Source: Dinghuibacter silviterrae (GTDB lineage Bacteria > Bacteroidota > Bacteroidia > Chitinophagales > Chitinophagaceae). Taken from it: DNA of 64,000 nucleotides. Of this stretch, positions 26,867 to 35,074 are shown in pieces (the stretch's first letter is position 1; each line of letters begins with the position of its first letter). The notes beneath the pieces are model-generated. The model searched no databases and was not told where the DNA came from. It was given only the letters and a program-made list of their open reading frames with translations. The stretch is from contig NZ_SODV01000001.1 in assembly GCF_004366355.1 (NCBI RefSeq), positions 3,534,001 to 3,598,000 on the forward strand, given 5' to 3'. A program made the position numbers and the translations under genes.

Positions 26867-27629
26867 TGTAAAAATTCATTGCCCTCTGGAAAATAAGGTC
26901 TTCGTTCGCCTGGTTATAGACGAGGTAGGCTGCATACTTGTTGGCATCGGACCCATAGAGTTTTTTATGGGAGATGGATTGCATGAACCCCGGGTATTCG
27001 TTTTTTTCCATCAGCATCATCAACAACGTGAGGATATAGTGATCCCGGGGAGGTTGTTTTTGATGATAGGTATAGATCAATGTGGGGATCAGTTCGGTTG
27101 CGTTGATCTCATAGATCACTGACTTTACATCCGTGGTCACTTCGTTTTGCCGGGTGATGACCTGCTGGAGCAATACGATAACGGAGTCCCGGTTATGATC
27201 GAAAAAGTCGTTCTGCCGTTCGCTAAAGACGATGTTTACAGTGTCGGAGGGATGTGGAAGCATGGCAAAGATGCGATGCTCCAGGTCCTTATGATCCGGA
27301 AGCGCATCGCACGTCTGCCCATACCATTCCGGGTGGAGGAGGTTGTACGCGAATTTTTCATCCAGTGTAAGACCGGCGTAGACCCTGGCGTTCAGTACGG
27401 CGACATCCACATCCATCATGGCGGTATCATCCCTGACCCGGATGGTGTCGATCATGGCCTTGATTTTCATCAGCCCGAAGTTGGGGGCGTCGAGGCCGCC
27501 GGAGGCGTTGTCTGCGTTGGCCTCGACGGTATCGAAGTCCGGAGGTACCTGCCGCGTCGGTGTTTTCATCTCCGGGGGAGAAGCGCAGGAGGCCATCAGA
27601 ATGATGCCGAGGTAGAAGCGTTTTATCAT
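26847..27629 (-). CDS. Lipoprotein of unknown function, copy B of a tandem pair
   Basis: 260 residues. The lipobox is LGIILMASCAS. The core is shared with the upstream gene: LTLDEKFAYNLLHPEWYGQ, RDHYILTLLMMLMEKNEYPG and YLVYNQANEDLIFQRAMNFY. Largely helical, with Asp/Asn-rich segments. The start overlaps the stop of copy A by 4 bases (ATGA on the minus strand). I do not recognise the family. It is probably periplasmic or outer-membrane anchored and works with copy A and the FGE-like protein. Confidence 0.8.
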   Translation of the reverse strand: MIKRFYLGIILMASCASPPEMKTPTRQVPPDFDTVEANADNASGGLDAPNFGLMKIKAMIDTIRVRDDTAMMDVDVAVLNARVYAGLTLDEKFAYNLLHPEWYGQTCDALPDHKDLEHRIFAMLPHPSDTVNIVFSERQNDFFDHNRDSVIVLLQQVITRQNEVTTDVKSVIYEINATELIPTLIYTYHQKQPPRDHYILTLLMMLMEKNEYPGFMQSISHKKLYGSDANKYAAYLVYNQANEDLIFQRAMNFYNGLPKK

Positions 27630-28420
27630 TTGGATGAATTGTAAAAGCGCGTGGCTCTTTGAAAAATAAGGTCCTCGTTCGCCTGGTTATAGGCGAGATA
27701 GGCCGAGCCCGTGTTGGCGCCATTTGCAAAGAGCTTTTTATAGGAGGCGGATTGCATAAATTCGGGGTATTTGTTTTGTTCCATCAGCCGCATGAGCAAC
27801 GTAAGAATATAGTGATCCTTGGGGCCCGGTTGCTGTTTATAGGTGTCCATGAGGGTGGGGATCAGGCTGGTGATGTTTGCCTCATCGATTACCCATTTCA
27901 GGTCGTTGCTCACCCGGTTTTGACGGGCGATGATGTTCCTGATCAATACGGCCACCGAGTCCTTGTTGTCTTTGAAAAATTCCTCCTGGCGGTCGCTCCA
28001 CTCCAGCAGGTCGAAATATTGGGGTAAATAGGCATAAATGTGCTCCCCTTCCTTCGTATCCTTGTTCACCGAATCTGTATGCTCCGGCATGATGGAGCAG
28101 TTTTGGGCGTAAAACTCGGGATGCATCAGGTTGTAGGCAAACTTTTGATCGAGGGTGAGGGCGTTATAGGCGGAGTCGTTCAGACCGGTGGACTCCTCCT
28201 CGTGTATAGTGTCATTGATCGTGTCGATCGCGGCTTTGATCATTTTGTACCCGAAGGCGGGCATCGCCTGGATACGAGGGTCGGAAAAAACATCGTTGCT
28301 GTCGATAGCCGCCGTCGAATCTTTGGCGGCCGGTGCCGGCGCCGGCGCGGTTTTCTCCGATGCGGACGCGCAGGCGGTGGCAACGACGATCATGGCTATA
28401 CACAGATAGGGCATTTTCAT
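27626..28420 (-). CDS. Lipoprotein of unknown function, copy A of a tandem pair
   Basis: 264 residues. The lipobox is AMIVVATACAS, followed by an Ala/Pro-rich tether (APAPAPAA). The shared core reads LTLDQKFAYNLMHPEFYAQN, KDHYILTLLMRLMEQNKYPE and YLAYNQANEDLIFQRATRFY, nearly the same as copy B. The N-terminal third and the segment around residues 100-130 differ most. It is the first gene of a three-gene minus-strand operon, with about 96 bases to the divergent acyltransferase. Confidence 0.8.
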   Translation of the reverse strand: MKMPYLCIAMIVVATACASASEKTAPAPAPAAKDSTAAIDSNDVFSDPRIQAMPAFGYKMIKAAIDTINDTIHEEESTGLNDSAYNALTLDQKFAYNLMHPEFYAQNCSIMPEHTDSVNKDTKEGEHIYAYLPQYFDLLEWSDRQEEFFKDNKDSVAVLIRNIIARQNRVSNDLKWVIDEANITSLIPTLMDTYKQQPGPKDHYILTLLMRLMEQNKYPEFMQSASYKKLFANGANTGSAYLAYNQANEDLIFQRATRFYNSSK

Positions 28421-28516
28421 AGGGGGAAAATAAGGCGTTTTTTCATTTGGTCACCAAAATGTTTCCACACGTCAAAGCAATGCGACGGCGGGGAAAACGG
28501 GTTGTAGGTTCGGGGC

Positions 28517-29641
28517 ATGAAAGCACGTTACTTCTACATCGACAACCTCCGCTGGGTCATGATCCTGCTCGTCGTCAGCATGCATGCCGCGGTCACGTAC
28601 AGCCACCTGGGCAGTTGGTACTACATGGAAGACCGGCCGGTGGGCGCGGTGGAAACCGGGATTTTCGCCACCTACCAGGTGACGCTTCAGTCCTTTTTTA
28701 TGGGATTCCTGTTTTTTTTAGCAGGGTTCTTTGTGCCTGCAGCGTATGACAAAAAGGGGCCGGGGCGGTTTCTCCGGGACCGGGCGTTCCGGCTGGGGCT
28801 GCCGTTGCTGCTCTATATGTTCGTCCTCCAACCGGTGGCGGTCTTTTGCATCACCCTGTTTCATGGGGAGCGCATCTTCCCGGACGGCTTCTTTTCCTGG
28901 TACGGGCGCTACCTGACGCACGGCCGCTGGCTGGGGGGGACGGGGCCGCTTTGGTTTTGCGAGGCGCTGCTGCTCTTCTGCGTGGCCTACGCGGGGATCC
29001 GCGCGGTGCGCGGGCGGGCAGTGGCCGTCCCGGGCACCCCCACGCGCCCGCGCGTCTGGCTCTTCATCGCCCTGATCGCCGTCTGCACCTTCCTGGTGCG
29101 CTTTCCCTGGCCGAACGGGACGTCGTTCTACAACCTGCAATTCTGTTATTTTTCCCAGTATATATTCTTCTTTGCGGCGGGAACCCTGGCGTACCGGGGG
29201 GATTGGCTGAGCCGCATCCCGGTGCGGGACGGCAAGTTTTGGGGACGGGTCGCGCTGGTGGGGCTCATCGTTGTTTGGCCGCTGCTGATCGTGGCCGGCG
29301 GAACGGACTTTCATGTGTATGCGGGTGGGGCGCACTGGCAAAGCCTGGCCATGGCCTTTTGGGAAACGACGATGGGCGTGTCCATCTCGTTGTACCTGGT
29401 GACTTTATTCAGGGAGCGGTGGGACGGGCAAGGGCCGGTGGCGCAGTTTTTTTCCAAAAATGCTTTTGCCGTCTACGTTTTTCATGCGCCGGTCCTGATT
29501 GCACTGAGCCGGTGGATGAGCCCGGCCGGGTGGCCTTTGCTGGTGATGTTTCTTTGCCTGACGCTGCTGAGCATCCTGGTGACTTTTGCGCTGAGTTCGC
29601 TGGCGCTGAGGCGGCTGCCGGTGTTAAAGCGGATATTGTAA
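28517..29641 (+). CDS. Acyltransferase 3 family membrane protein
   Basis: 374 residues with about ten membrane segments. The family opening is typical: YIDNLRWVMILLVVSMHAAV, with the conserved His of the active site. FFMGFLFFLAGFFV and FLRDRAFRLGLPLLLYMFVL follow. Members transfer acetyl or other acyl groups to surface polysaccharides and lipids; the acceptor here is unknown. A short Pro/Arg-rich loop (about 157-175) is the only low-complexity part. The gene probably leads an operon with the ricin-like and AraC genes. Confidence 0.88.
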   Translation: MKARYFYIDNLRWVMILLVVSMHAAVTYSHLGSWYYMEDRPVGAVETGIFATYQVTLQSFFMGFLFFLAGFFVPAAYDKKGPGRFLRDRAFRLGLPLLLYMFVLQPVAVFCITLFHGERIFPDGFFSWYGRYLTHGRWLGGTGPLWFCEALLLFCVAYAGIRAVRGRAVAVPGTPTRPRVWLFIALIAVCTFLVRFPWPNGTSFYNLQFCYFSQYIFFFAAGTLAYRGDWLSRIPVRDGKFWGRVALVGLIVVWPLLIVAGGTDFHVYAGGAHWQSLAMAFWETTMGVSISLYLVTLFRERWDGQGPVAQFFSKNAFAVYVFHAPVLIALSRWMSPAGWPLLVMFLCLTLLSILVTFALSSLALRRLPVLKRIL

Positions 29642-29667
29642 AGGGTGCCGCTTTTTTGCTATCTTGG
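29636..29667 (+). promoter_or_regulatory. Possible promoter for the ricin-like/AraC genes
   Basis: TTG at 29636-29638, a 21-base spacer and TATCTTGG at 29660-29667, close to the phylum consensus TAnnTTTG (one mismatch in the conserved bases). It overlaps the acyltransferase stop and lies 19 bases before the GTG start. It could allow expression apart from the acyltransferase. Confidence 0.35.
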
Positions 29668-29686
29668 TGTTGTAAAACCGACGATC

Positions 29687-30139
29687 GTGAAAACCGTCAT
29701 CCTGTTGGCCCCGCTGTTATCGTTGCAGACCTTTGCCTGGTCGCAGACTTCTCTCCAGGTAAAAGGGAATTACGCCCTTTTGAACCTCCATACCGGCAGC
29801 TTTTTGGGTATGGGGGCTGCCCAAAAAATCGTCCTTGACAAAGCGACGACCACGCATTGGAACGTCCAACCCCTGGACGGGGGTGGCTATACCCTAAAGG
29901 AGACCGCTTCGGGCAATACGCTGCAACCGGCCCGCGGCAGGAAGAAGGCGGGTGAGGCCCTGGAGATGAAACCCCAGGATGGGAGCGACGCCCAGCAATA
30001 CGAACTGATCGAAGCGGAAGGCGGGCAGTGCTGGATCCGGCTGAAAGGAACCGACCTTTACCTCACGGCCTCGGGTACCGCAGTTGTTCTGCAGCCCTTT
30101 CAGGAGGGGGACCTTCAGCGCTGGAAACTCCGCCCATGA
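29687..30139 (+). CDS. Small secreted ricin-like beta-trefoil protein
   Basis: 150 residues. I chose the GTG start at 29687 (VKTVILLAPLLSLQTFAWSQ, a signal peptide). An upstream GTG at 29645 would add 14 residues before the signal. Three internal repeats carry QxW-like ends (HWNVQP, QQYELI, QRWKLRP), with turns such as GTDLYLTASG. This fits a ricin-type beta-trefoil lectin fold, but the sequence match is weak. The stop overlaps the AraC start (ATGA). Confidence 0.6.
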   Translation: MKTVILLAPLLSLQTFAWSQTSLQVKGNYALLNLHTGSFLGMGAAQKIVLDKATTTHWNVQPLDGGGYTLKETASGNTLQPARGRKKAGEALEMKPQDGSDAQQYELIEAEGGQCWIRLKGTDLYLTASGTAVVLQPFQEGDLQRWKLRP

Positions 30140-30927
30140 CCTATACCGAAATCATACCGGGTGAACGGCTGAGGCCGTACGTGCAGTGTTACTATACCTT
30201 TGAATCGGAAGGGACGGGTACGCTGGAGGATACGGTATTCCCCGGAGGGCCGATGGAGATCATCTTTAACATGGGAGAGGGGATCTGGCAGGCAGCTTCC
30301 GAGACAACGCCCGCGGTGGAACTCTGGGGCAAACTGACCCAACCCCTGGCGGTGCGCTCGGTGGGCGCCAACAAGATGCTGGGGATCCGGTTCTTTGCGC
30401 ATACGGCGGCGTATATCTTACAGGACGAGGTCTCGGTGTTCAACGACCGGGTCTCCGACCTACGGGCACTGCTGGGAGCGCCGGTCGCCAGGCTGCACCA
30501 GCGGCTCCTGGAGACGGCACGATTAACAGACAGGATCGCCTTGATCGAGGACTTCCTTTGGACAAGGCTGGAGGCAGGGGTGCGGCTTCACCATATCGGC
30601 ATGATCGAAAGCATGGTCCACGACATGAACGAGCCGGACCGTATGGAAACCATTGCCCGCCGCCACCATATTTCTTCGCGATACCTGCAAAAGCTTTTTT
30701 TACGGTATACGGGTGTCAACCCGAAACTCTATCACAAGATCAACCGCTTTCAGCAGAGTCTTCAACACATCACCAGGGACCCGTCGTCGCTTACGTCGAT
30801 TGCGTATGAATGCGGGTATTTCGACCAGGCCCATTTTATCCGCGACTTTAAGCAGTTTGCCGGGATCACGCCGTCCGCGTATTCGCCGGAGGCGTACCCG
30901 GTGGGGCAGGCGCTGGCGCAAAATTAG
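30136..30927 (+). CDS. AraC-family transcriptional regulator
   Basis: 263 residues. I chose ATG 30136 (MTYTEIIPGERLRPYVQCYY), which overlaps the preceding stop. Residues about 1-140 form the DUF6597-type N-terminal domain (ending near MLGIRFFAHTAAYIL). Residues about 165-255 form the double helix-turn-helix: ARRHHISSRYLQKLFLRYTG, then SIAYECGYFDQAHFIRDFKQ and FAGITPSAY. It probably controls its own operon or a neighbouring one; the effector is unknown. Confidence 0.88.
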   Translation: MTYTEIIPGERLRPYVQCYYTFESEGTGTLEDTVFPGGPMEIIFNMGEGIWQAASETTPAVELWGKLTQPLAVRSVGANKMLGIRFFAHTAAYILQDEVSVFNDRVSDLRALLGAPVARLHQRLLETARLTDRIALIEDFLWTRLEAGVRLHHIGMIESMVHDMNEPDRMETIARRHHISSRYLQKLFLRYTGVNPKLYHKINRFQQSLQHITRDPSSLTSIAYECGYFDQAHFIRDFKQFAGITPSAYSPEAYPVGQALAQN

Positions 30928-31027
30928 CCGGGGCCACACGGTGGCGGTGCGCCGCGGGCACGCGCGGAGGTGCCCCATGCGGCGGCGGCCGCGCCTCGCG
31001 CGGCGTGTTCCGTTTTATACAATTTCG

Positions 31028-31051
31028 CGCGGCGCGCGCCGCGTAGCTTTG
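31028..31051 (+). promoter_or_regulatory. Perfect 16-bp palindrome abutting a TAnnTTTG element
   Basis: CGCGGCGCGCGCCGCG at 31028-31043 is its own reverse complement. It is followed directly by TAGCTTTG (31044-31051), a perfect -7 element, and 4 bases later by the ATG at 31056. No TTG is found at the -33 position; the palindrome occupies most of the spacer. It could be an operator or an activator site (inference), or simply a GC-rich stem. Confidence 0.5.
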
Positions 31052-31055
31052 CCTC

Positions 31056-31745
31056 ATGACACACTTCAAAGACCTTCACCGCCCGGGCCACCTCCTGGTG
31101 TTGCCCAACGTTTGGAACGCGCGGAGCGCCGCGATATGCCAGGGCAAAGGATTTCCCGCCGTCGCGACGTCGAGCGCAGCGGTTGCCCATAGCCTCGGGT
31201 ACGAGGACGGGGAAAACATGCCGTGGGAAGACTATCTTTTTGTGATCCGCCGGATACTGTCGGTGCTCCGCATCCCCTTGTCCGTAGATATAGAAATGGG
31301 CTATGGGGCGACGGACGAAAAAATCTTGGACAATGTGCTCGTGCTGGCCGGCCTGGGCGTGCAGGGGATCAATATCGAAGACTCGACTTTTAAAGACGGC
31401 CGGCGGGTGCTCAAAGACCCAGCGTCGTTTGCGCGCACCATCGAACGGATAAAGACCCCGGAGCTTTTTATAAACGTCCGTTGCGACACCTACCTCCTGA
31501 ACGTCGATAACAAACGGAAGGACACAGAAAAACGCTTAAAAGCCTACGCGGCAGCCGACGGCATTTTCCTGCCCTGTATCACGGAAGAAGCGGACATAAC
31601 GGCGGCGGTCTTTGCAACCCCTTTGCCCCTGAACGTCATGTCCGTCCCGGGCCTGCCAGACCAGGATACCCTAAGAAGGTTGGGCGTGCAACGGCTGAGC
31701 ATGGGAAGCGCCCTTTTCGACCGCGTGTATGCGCAATTAGTATAG
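31056..31745 (+). CDS. Isocitrate lyase/PEP mutase superfamily enzyme
   Basis: A 229-residue cytosolic TIM-barrel enzyme. The order of motifs fits the PEP mutase/oxaloacetate decarboxylase branch: LVLPNVWNARSAAICQ, AVATSSAAVAHSLGYEDGE, the Mg-binding DIEMGYG, and GINIEDS, then late VPGLPDQDTLRRLGVQRLSM. It is shorter than isocitrate lyase and lacks its KKCGH signature. Likely C-C or C-P bond cleavage or decarboxylation of a 2-oxo acid; the exact substrate is unknown. Confidence 0.87.
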   Translation: MTHFKDLHRPGHLLVLPNVWNARSAAICQGKGFPAVATSSAAVAHSLGYEDGENMPWEDYLFVIRRILSVLRIPLSVDIEMGYGATDEKILDNVLVLAGLGVQGINIEDSTFKDGRRVLKDPASFARTIERIKTPELFINVRCDTYLLNVDNKRKDTEKRLKAYAAADGIFLPCITEEADITAAVFATPLPLNVMSVPGLPDQDTLRRLGVQRLSMGSALFDRVYAQLV

Positions 31746-31815
31746 CCATGGAAAATGCCCGTCGTGATCCGGCGGGCTTTCCCCGTATCTTCGCGGAGCG
31801 ATGATCTTTAATGCT

Positions 31816-31823
31816 TACCTTTG
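31816..31823 (+). promoter_or_regulatory. TACCTTTG -7 promoter element
   Basis: A perfect TAnnTTTG match, 20 bases upstream of ATG 31844. It lies downstream of the alternative upstream start at 31811, which supports the later start codon. No good TTG is seen at -33. Confidence 0.5.
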
Positions 31824-31843
31824 AGGCGACTATCTACGAGACC

Positions 31844-33292
31844 ATGGCAGAATCCACCAGCGTATTCCACAACAAAGACCTAGGAACCAAACAAAAAGCG
31901 CTTGCCATCAACCTCGACCCCCTGATATACGGTTCCTTTGCCGAGATCGGCGCCGGTCAGGACGTAGCGGCTTATTTTTTTAAGGCGGGCGCGTCCTCGG
32001 GGACCATCGCCAAGACCATGTCGGCGTACGACATGACCTTTTCCGACGTCATCTATGGTGCCCCGAAAGGACGCCGGTACGTGAGCGAGGCGCGGCTGAC
32101 GGCCATGCTGGAAAAAGAATATGGTCTTCTGATCGAGCGCCTGGCGGAAAACAGGGGGGACAGCACGACGTTTTTTGCTTTTTCCGACACCATGTCGGCG
32201 CTGAATTACCACAAAACAAACGAAGGACATGGGTGGATGGGTGTCCGTTTTCAGCTGACACCAGGCGGACAGTTTAACGACGTGGTCCTTCACGTGAAAT
32301 TATTAGACAACGACAATGTTTTACAGCAAAACGCGGTGGGTGTGCTTGGGGTAAACCTGATCTATGCTTGTTTTTACTACCATACCCAACCCGATATTTT
32401 TCTTTTGTCGCTGATGGACAATTTGTCCAGGGACTCGCTCCAGATCGACATGATCCGGTTCGAGGGGCCTGATTTCCACAAGGTGGACAACCGGCTGATG
32501 AGCCTGCACCTGGTCAAATACGGTTTCTCGGACGCGGCCCTTTTCGGACCGGACGGTAAAAACATGCAGCCCTCCGAGGTCCTGTACAAAAAGAACATCG
32601 TCGTGATCCGCGGCCGTTTCCGCCCGGTCATCAACGTGCACATGGACATGCTCAACACGGGCGTCCACCAGTTTATGCAGGAGCCCGGTGTGGACAAGGA
32701 AAATACGGTCGTTGTCGCCGAGCTGACCCTACAGGCATTGAAGGAAAAGGGCGCCGACGAAAACGCGGACATCGACGAAAAAGACTTTCTCGACCGGGTG
32801 GATATCCTTTGCGCCCTGGGGCAAACGGTGTTGATCTCCAACTTCCACGAATATTACAAGCTGGTGGCCTATCTCTCGAAGATCACCAAGCTCCAGATGG
32901 GCGTGGTCATGGGTTTCCCCAACCTGGAATACATCTTTTCCGAAGAACACTATAAGGACCTGCCGGGCGGTATCCTGGAATCCTTTGCCACCCTCTTCAG
33001 CCGGAAGGTCAAACTCTTTATCTATCCCACGTTGCGGAACGGCGTGATCTACAATTGCCTCCGGTTTAACCCGCCTTCCCATCTCGTGGACCTGTACCGC
33101 TACCTGATCGCCAACAACAAGATCGAGGACATACACCACTACAAGGAAAGCAACCTCCAGGTCAATACCGACAAGGTCCTGCAGATGATCAAACAGGGGA
33201 CCGAGGGATGGGAGGAATTCGTCCCCGCGGAGGTCGCGTCCATCATCAAAGAGCGTTGTTTGTTTGGATACGCATGCCAACCCACCTCATAA
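31844..33292 (+). CDS. Conserved Bacteroidota protein of unknown function (about 480 aa)
   Basis: 482 residues. I chose ATG 31844 (MAESTSVFHNKDL) because a TAnnTTTG element lies between it and the earlier in-frame ATG. No signal peptide or membrane segment, so cytosolic. Conserved-looking blocks are INLDPLIYGSFAEIGAGQDV, GASSGTIAKTMSAYD, FEGPDFHKVDNRLMSLHLV, ILCALGQTVLISNFHEYYKL and the tail IIKERCLFGY. As I recall, this family is widespread and often carries wrong labels (TonB-dependent receptor, nicotinate-nucleotide adenylyltransferase); nothing here looks like either. The downstream DinB-like gene overlaps its end by 19 bases. Confidence 0.85.
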   Translation: MAESTSVFHNKDLGTKQKALAINLDPLIYGSFAEIGAGQDVAAYFFKAGASSGTIAKTMSAYDMTFSDVIYGAPKGRRYVSEARLTAMLEKEYGLLIERLAENRGDSTTFFAFSDTMSALNYHKTNEGHGWMGVRFQLTPGGQFNDVVLHVKLLDNDNVLQQNAVGVLGVNLIYACFYYHTQPDIFLLSLMDNLSRDSLQIDMIRFEGPDFHKVDNRLMSLHLVKYGFSDAALFGPDGKNMQPSEVLYKKNIVVIRGRFRPVINVHMDMLNTGVHQFMQEPGVDKENTVVVAELTLQALKEKGADENADIDEKDFLDRVDILCALGQTVLISNFHEYYKLVAYLSKITKLQMGVVMGFPNLEYIFSEEHYKDLPGGILESFATLFSRKVKLFIYPTLRNGVIYNCLRFNPPSHLVDLYRYLIANNKIEDIHHYKESNLQVNTDKVLQMIKQGTEGWEEFVPAEVASIIKERCLFGYACQPTS

Positions 33293-33777
33293 AAGCTTTT
33301 AACGACACCATCTCACAGTGGATCGAAGCACTCGATCACTATACCCCCGGGATGCTGGTGTATGCACCGGCGCCCGGATCATGGTCTATCGGTCAGGTAT
33401 ATACGCACCTCATCGATGATACGGGCTTCTTTGTCACGCAGATGAAAGCCGCGCTGGTCACGGACCAGCAGGGCGCTATGCACGAGGACGGTCAACGGAT
33501 GTTCGCGCGGGGCGGCTTCCCGGATGTGCTTATAGAAGGTCCTGCCACCGGCAAGGTCCTTCCTCAGCCGGAGCATCCGCGGCAAGCGCTTTTAGCGATC
33601 CGGGAAGAGGTGAACCGGCTCGATTTCACGCGCCCGTCCGGGAAAACCCGGCACCCGGGATTGGGCTACTTCAGCGCCCTGGAGTGGTTGCAGTTTGCGG
33701 AGATGCACCTGCGGCATCATCTCCGGCAGAAGGCGCGGATCGACGCGGCTATAGCTGCCGGATATACGAAACTTTGA
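33274..33777 (+). CDS. DinB-superfamily protein
   Basis: A 167-residue four-helix-bundle protein. I chose ATG 33274, which overlaps the upstream gene by 19 bases. DinB landmarks are WSIGQVYTHLIDD (first metal His) and the HLRHHLRQ cluster near residue 145 (HxxxH-type ligands). Many members are metal-dependent thiol S-transferases, but the reaction here is unknown. Confidence 0.8.
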   Translation: MPTHLIKAFNDTISQWIEALDHYTPGMLVYAPAPGSWSIGQVYTHLIDDTGFFVTQMKAALVTDQQGAMHEDGQRMFARGGFPDVLIEGPATGKVLPQPEHPRQALLAIREEVNRLDFTRPSGKTRHPGLGYFSALEWLQFAEMHLRHHLRQKARIDAAIAAGYTKL

Positions 33778-33817
33778 CAGGTCTGGCAAAGATTGGGGCT
33801 GTGACGTATATTGGGGT

Positions 33818-34621
33818 ATGCTGCTCCACAACAAAAATGCCGTGATCTACGGCGCCGGCGGTTCCCTGGGTGGGGCCGTGGCCAGGGCCTTTGCGGAGGC
33901 GGGTGCGAAAGTATACCTGACGGGTCGACGTTTGGAGACCATGCCCGCGATACGAGGGGCCGAGGCCGACCAGCTCGACGCCTTCGACGAATCCGCCGTG
34001 ACCGCCCACCTGAAAAAGATCGGCCGCGTAGACATCTCCTTTAACGCCGTCGGCATAGACGTCGTACAAAACAAACCCATGCTGGAGATCGCGACGGAGG
34101 ATATCCTTTCCGTCGTCACCCGCACCATGCAAACCCGGTTGATCACGGCCAAGGCCGCCGGGTATTGCATGATCCGGCAGGGGAGTGGTGTCCTTTTATT
34201 CCTCACCGCCACCCCCGGGGGCATCGGTTATCCGAATACGGGTGGCTTCGGACCCGCGTGCAGCGCGGTGGAGAGCCTGTCGAGGAACCTGGCGGCGGAG
34301 CTGGGACCTTATGGGGTGCGCGCGGTGTGCATCCGCTCCGGGGGATCGCCCGATTCGAAGGTCTTTGCCGACGCGATCGAGCGATACCCTGAAGCCATGG
34401 CGGATATTCTCCGAACCATGTATGCAGACGCTATGGTTAAAAGACTGCCCACGATGGCGGACATCGCGAACACGGCGGTTTTCCTGGCGTCGGACCTGGC
34501 GGCCGCGATCACGGGAGTGACCGTCGACGCCACCTGCGGCACTACCGCGGGGCTGAACTACCGTGCTACGAAAGGGGACGTTAGCCCAGTAATTCATCAA
34601 GGTTCCCGAGACCCATCTTAA
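33818..34621 (+). CDS. Atypical short-chain dehydrogenase/reductase without the Tyr-Lys pair
   Basis: A 267-residue Rossmann-fold protein. The nucleotide site is AVIYGAGGSLGGAVARAFAE, followed by FNAVGID for the NAG motif. Where classical SDRs have YxxxK this has FGPAC (in TGGFGPACSAVESLSRN), so both catalytic residues are replaced. The sheet and late motifs (AELGPYGVRAVCIRSGGSPD, FLASDLAAAITG) are otherwise intact. It may bind NAD(P) without normal catalysis or use other residues. The 3' end overlaps the converging SRPBCC gene by 41 bases. Confidence 0.82.
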   Translation: MLLHNKNAVIYGAGGSLGGAVARAFAEAGAKVYLTGRRLETMPAIRGAEADQLDAFDESAVTAHLKKIGRVDISFNAVGIDVVQNKPMLEIATEDILSVVTRTMQTRLITAKAAGYCMIRQGSGVLLFLTATPGGIGYPNTGGFGPACSAVESLSRNLAAELGPYGVRAVCIRSGGSPDSKVFADAIERYPEAMADILRTMYADAMVKRLPTMADIANTAVFLASDLAAAITGVTVDATCGTTAGLNYRATKGDVSPVIHQGSRDPS

Positions 34622-35072
34622 ACCCTTGCTCAAAGCCCATTTCGACGATCCGTTGGAGGTCCGCTTCGCTGTCGAAACCGATCTCCACGCGTATGGCGGT
34701 ACTGTCGCCCGCGGCCTTGAATTCGGTAAACCAGTGCATCCGGGGCATGGCCGGATTCAGCTGACCCTGCTCGTCGCAGAAGCCGTTCAATACGGAAAAG
34801 CTCTTTTGGGGTTCGATGGCCTGGAACGCCACCATGCACCAGTGTTTTTCGCCCTCGGGGCTGACCATGGCGTACAACCAGTGACCGCCCGGTTTGAAGT
34901 CCATGGTTTTTGTTTCCGCCTTCCAGGGCTTTGGCGCCCACCATTTGTCGAGCTGCTGGCTATCGGTCCATGCGTGCCAGACGCGCGCCAGGGGGGCGTT
35001 GAAATCCCTGGTCACGATCAATTTTTTGCCGGTAGGATCTTTGGCAATCTTTGTTTCGAGTGTGCTAATCAT
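34581..35072 (-). CDS. SRPBCC/AHSA1-like START-domain protein
   Basis: A 163-residue cytosolic helix-grip protein. Family marks are VTRDFNAPLARVWHAWTDSQ, LDKWWAPKPW, FKPGGHWLYAM and the C-terminal helix around FEQGFKMGLGNLDELL. It lies 2 bases after an ArsR-type regulator gene, a pairing seen often in bacteria in which the regulator controls the ligand-binding-fold protein. The ligand is unknown. Confidence 0.9.
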   Translation of the reverse strand: MISTLETKIAKDPTGKKLIVTRDFNAPLARVWHAWTDSQQLDKWWAPKPWKAETKTMDFKPGGHWLYAMVSPEGEKHWCMVAFQAIEPQKSFSVLNGFCDEQGQLNPAMPRMHWFTEFKAAGDSTAIRVEIGFDSEADLQRIVEMGFEQGFKMGLGNLDELLG

Positions 35073-35074
35073 AT

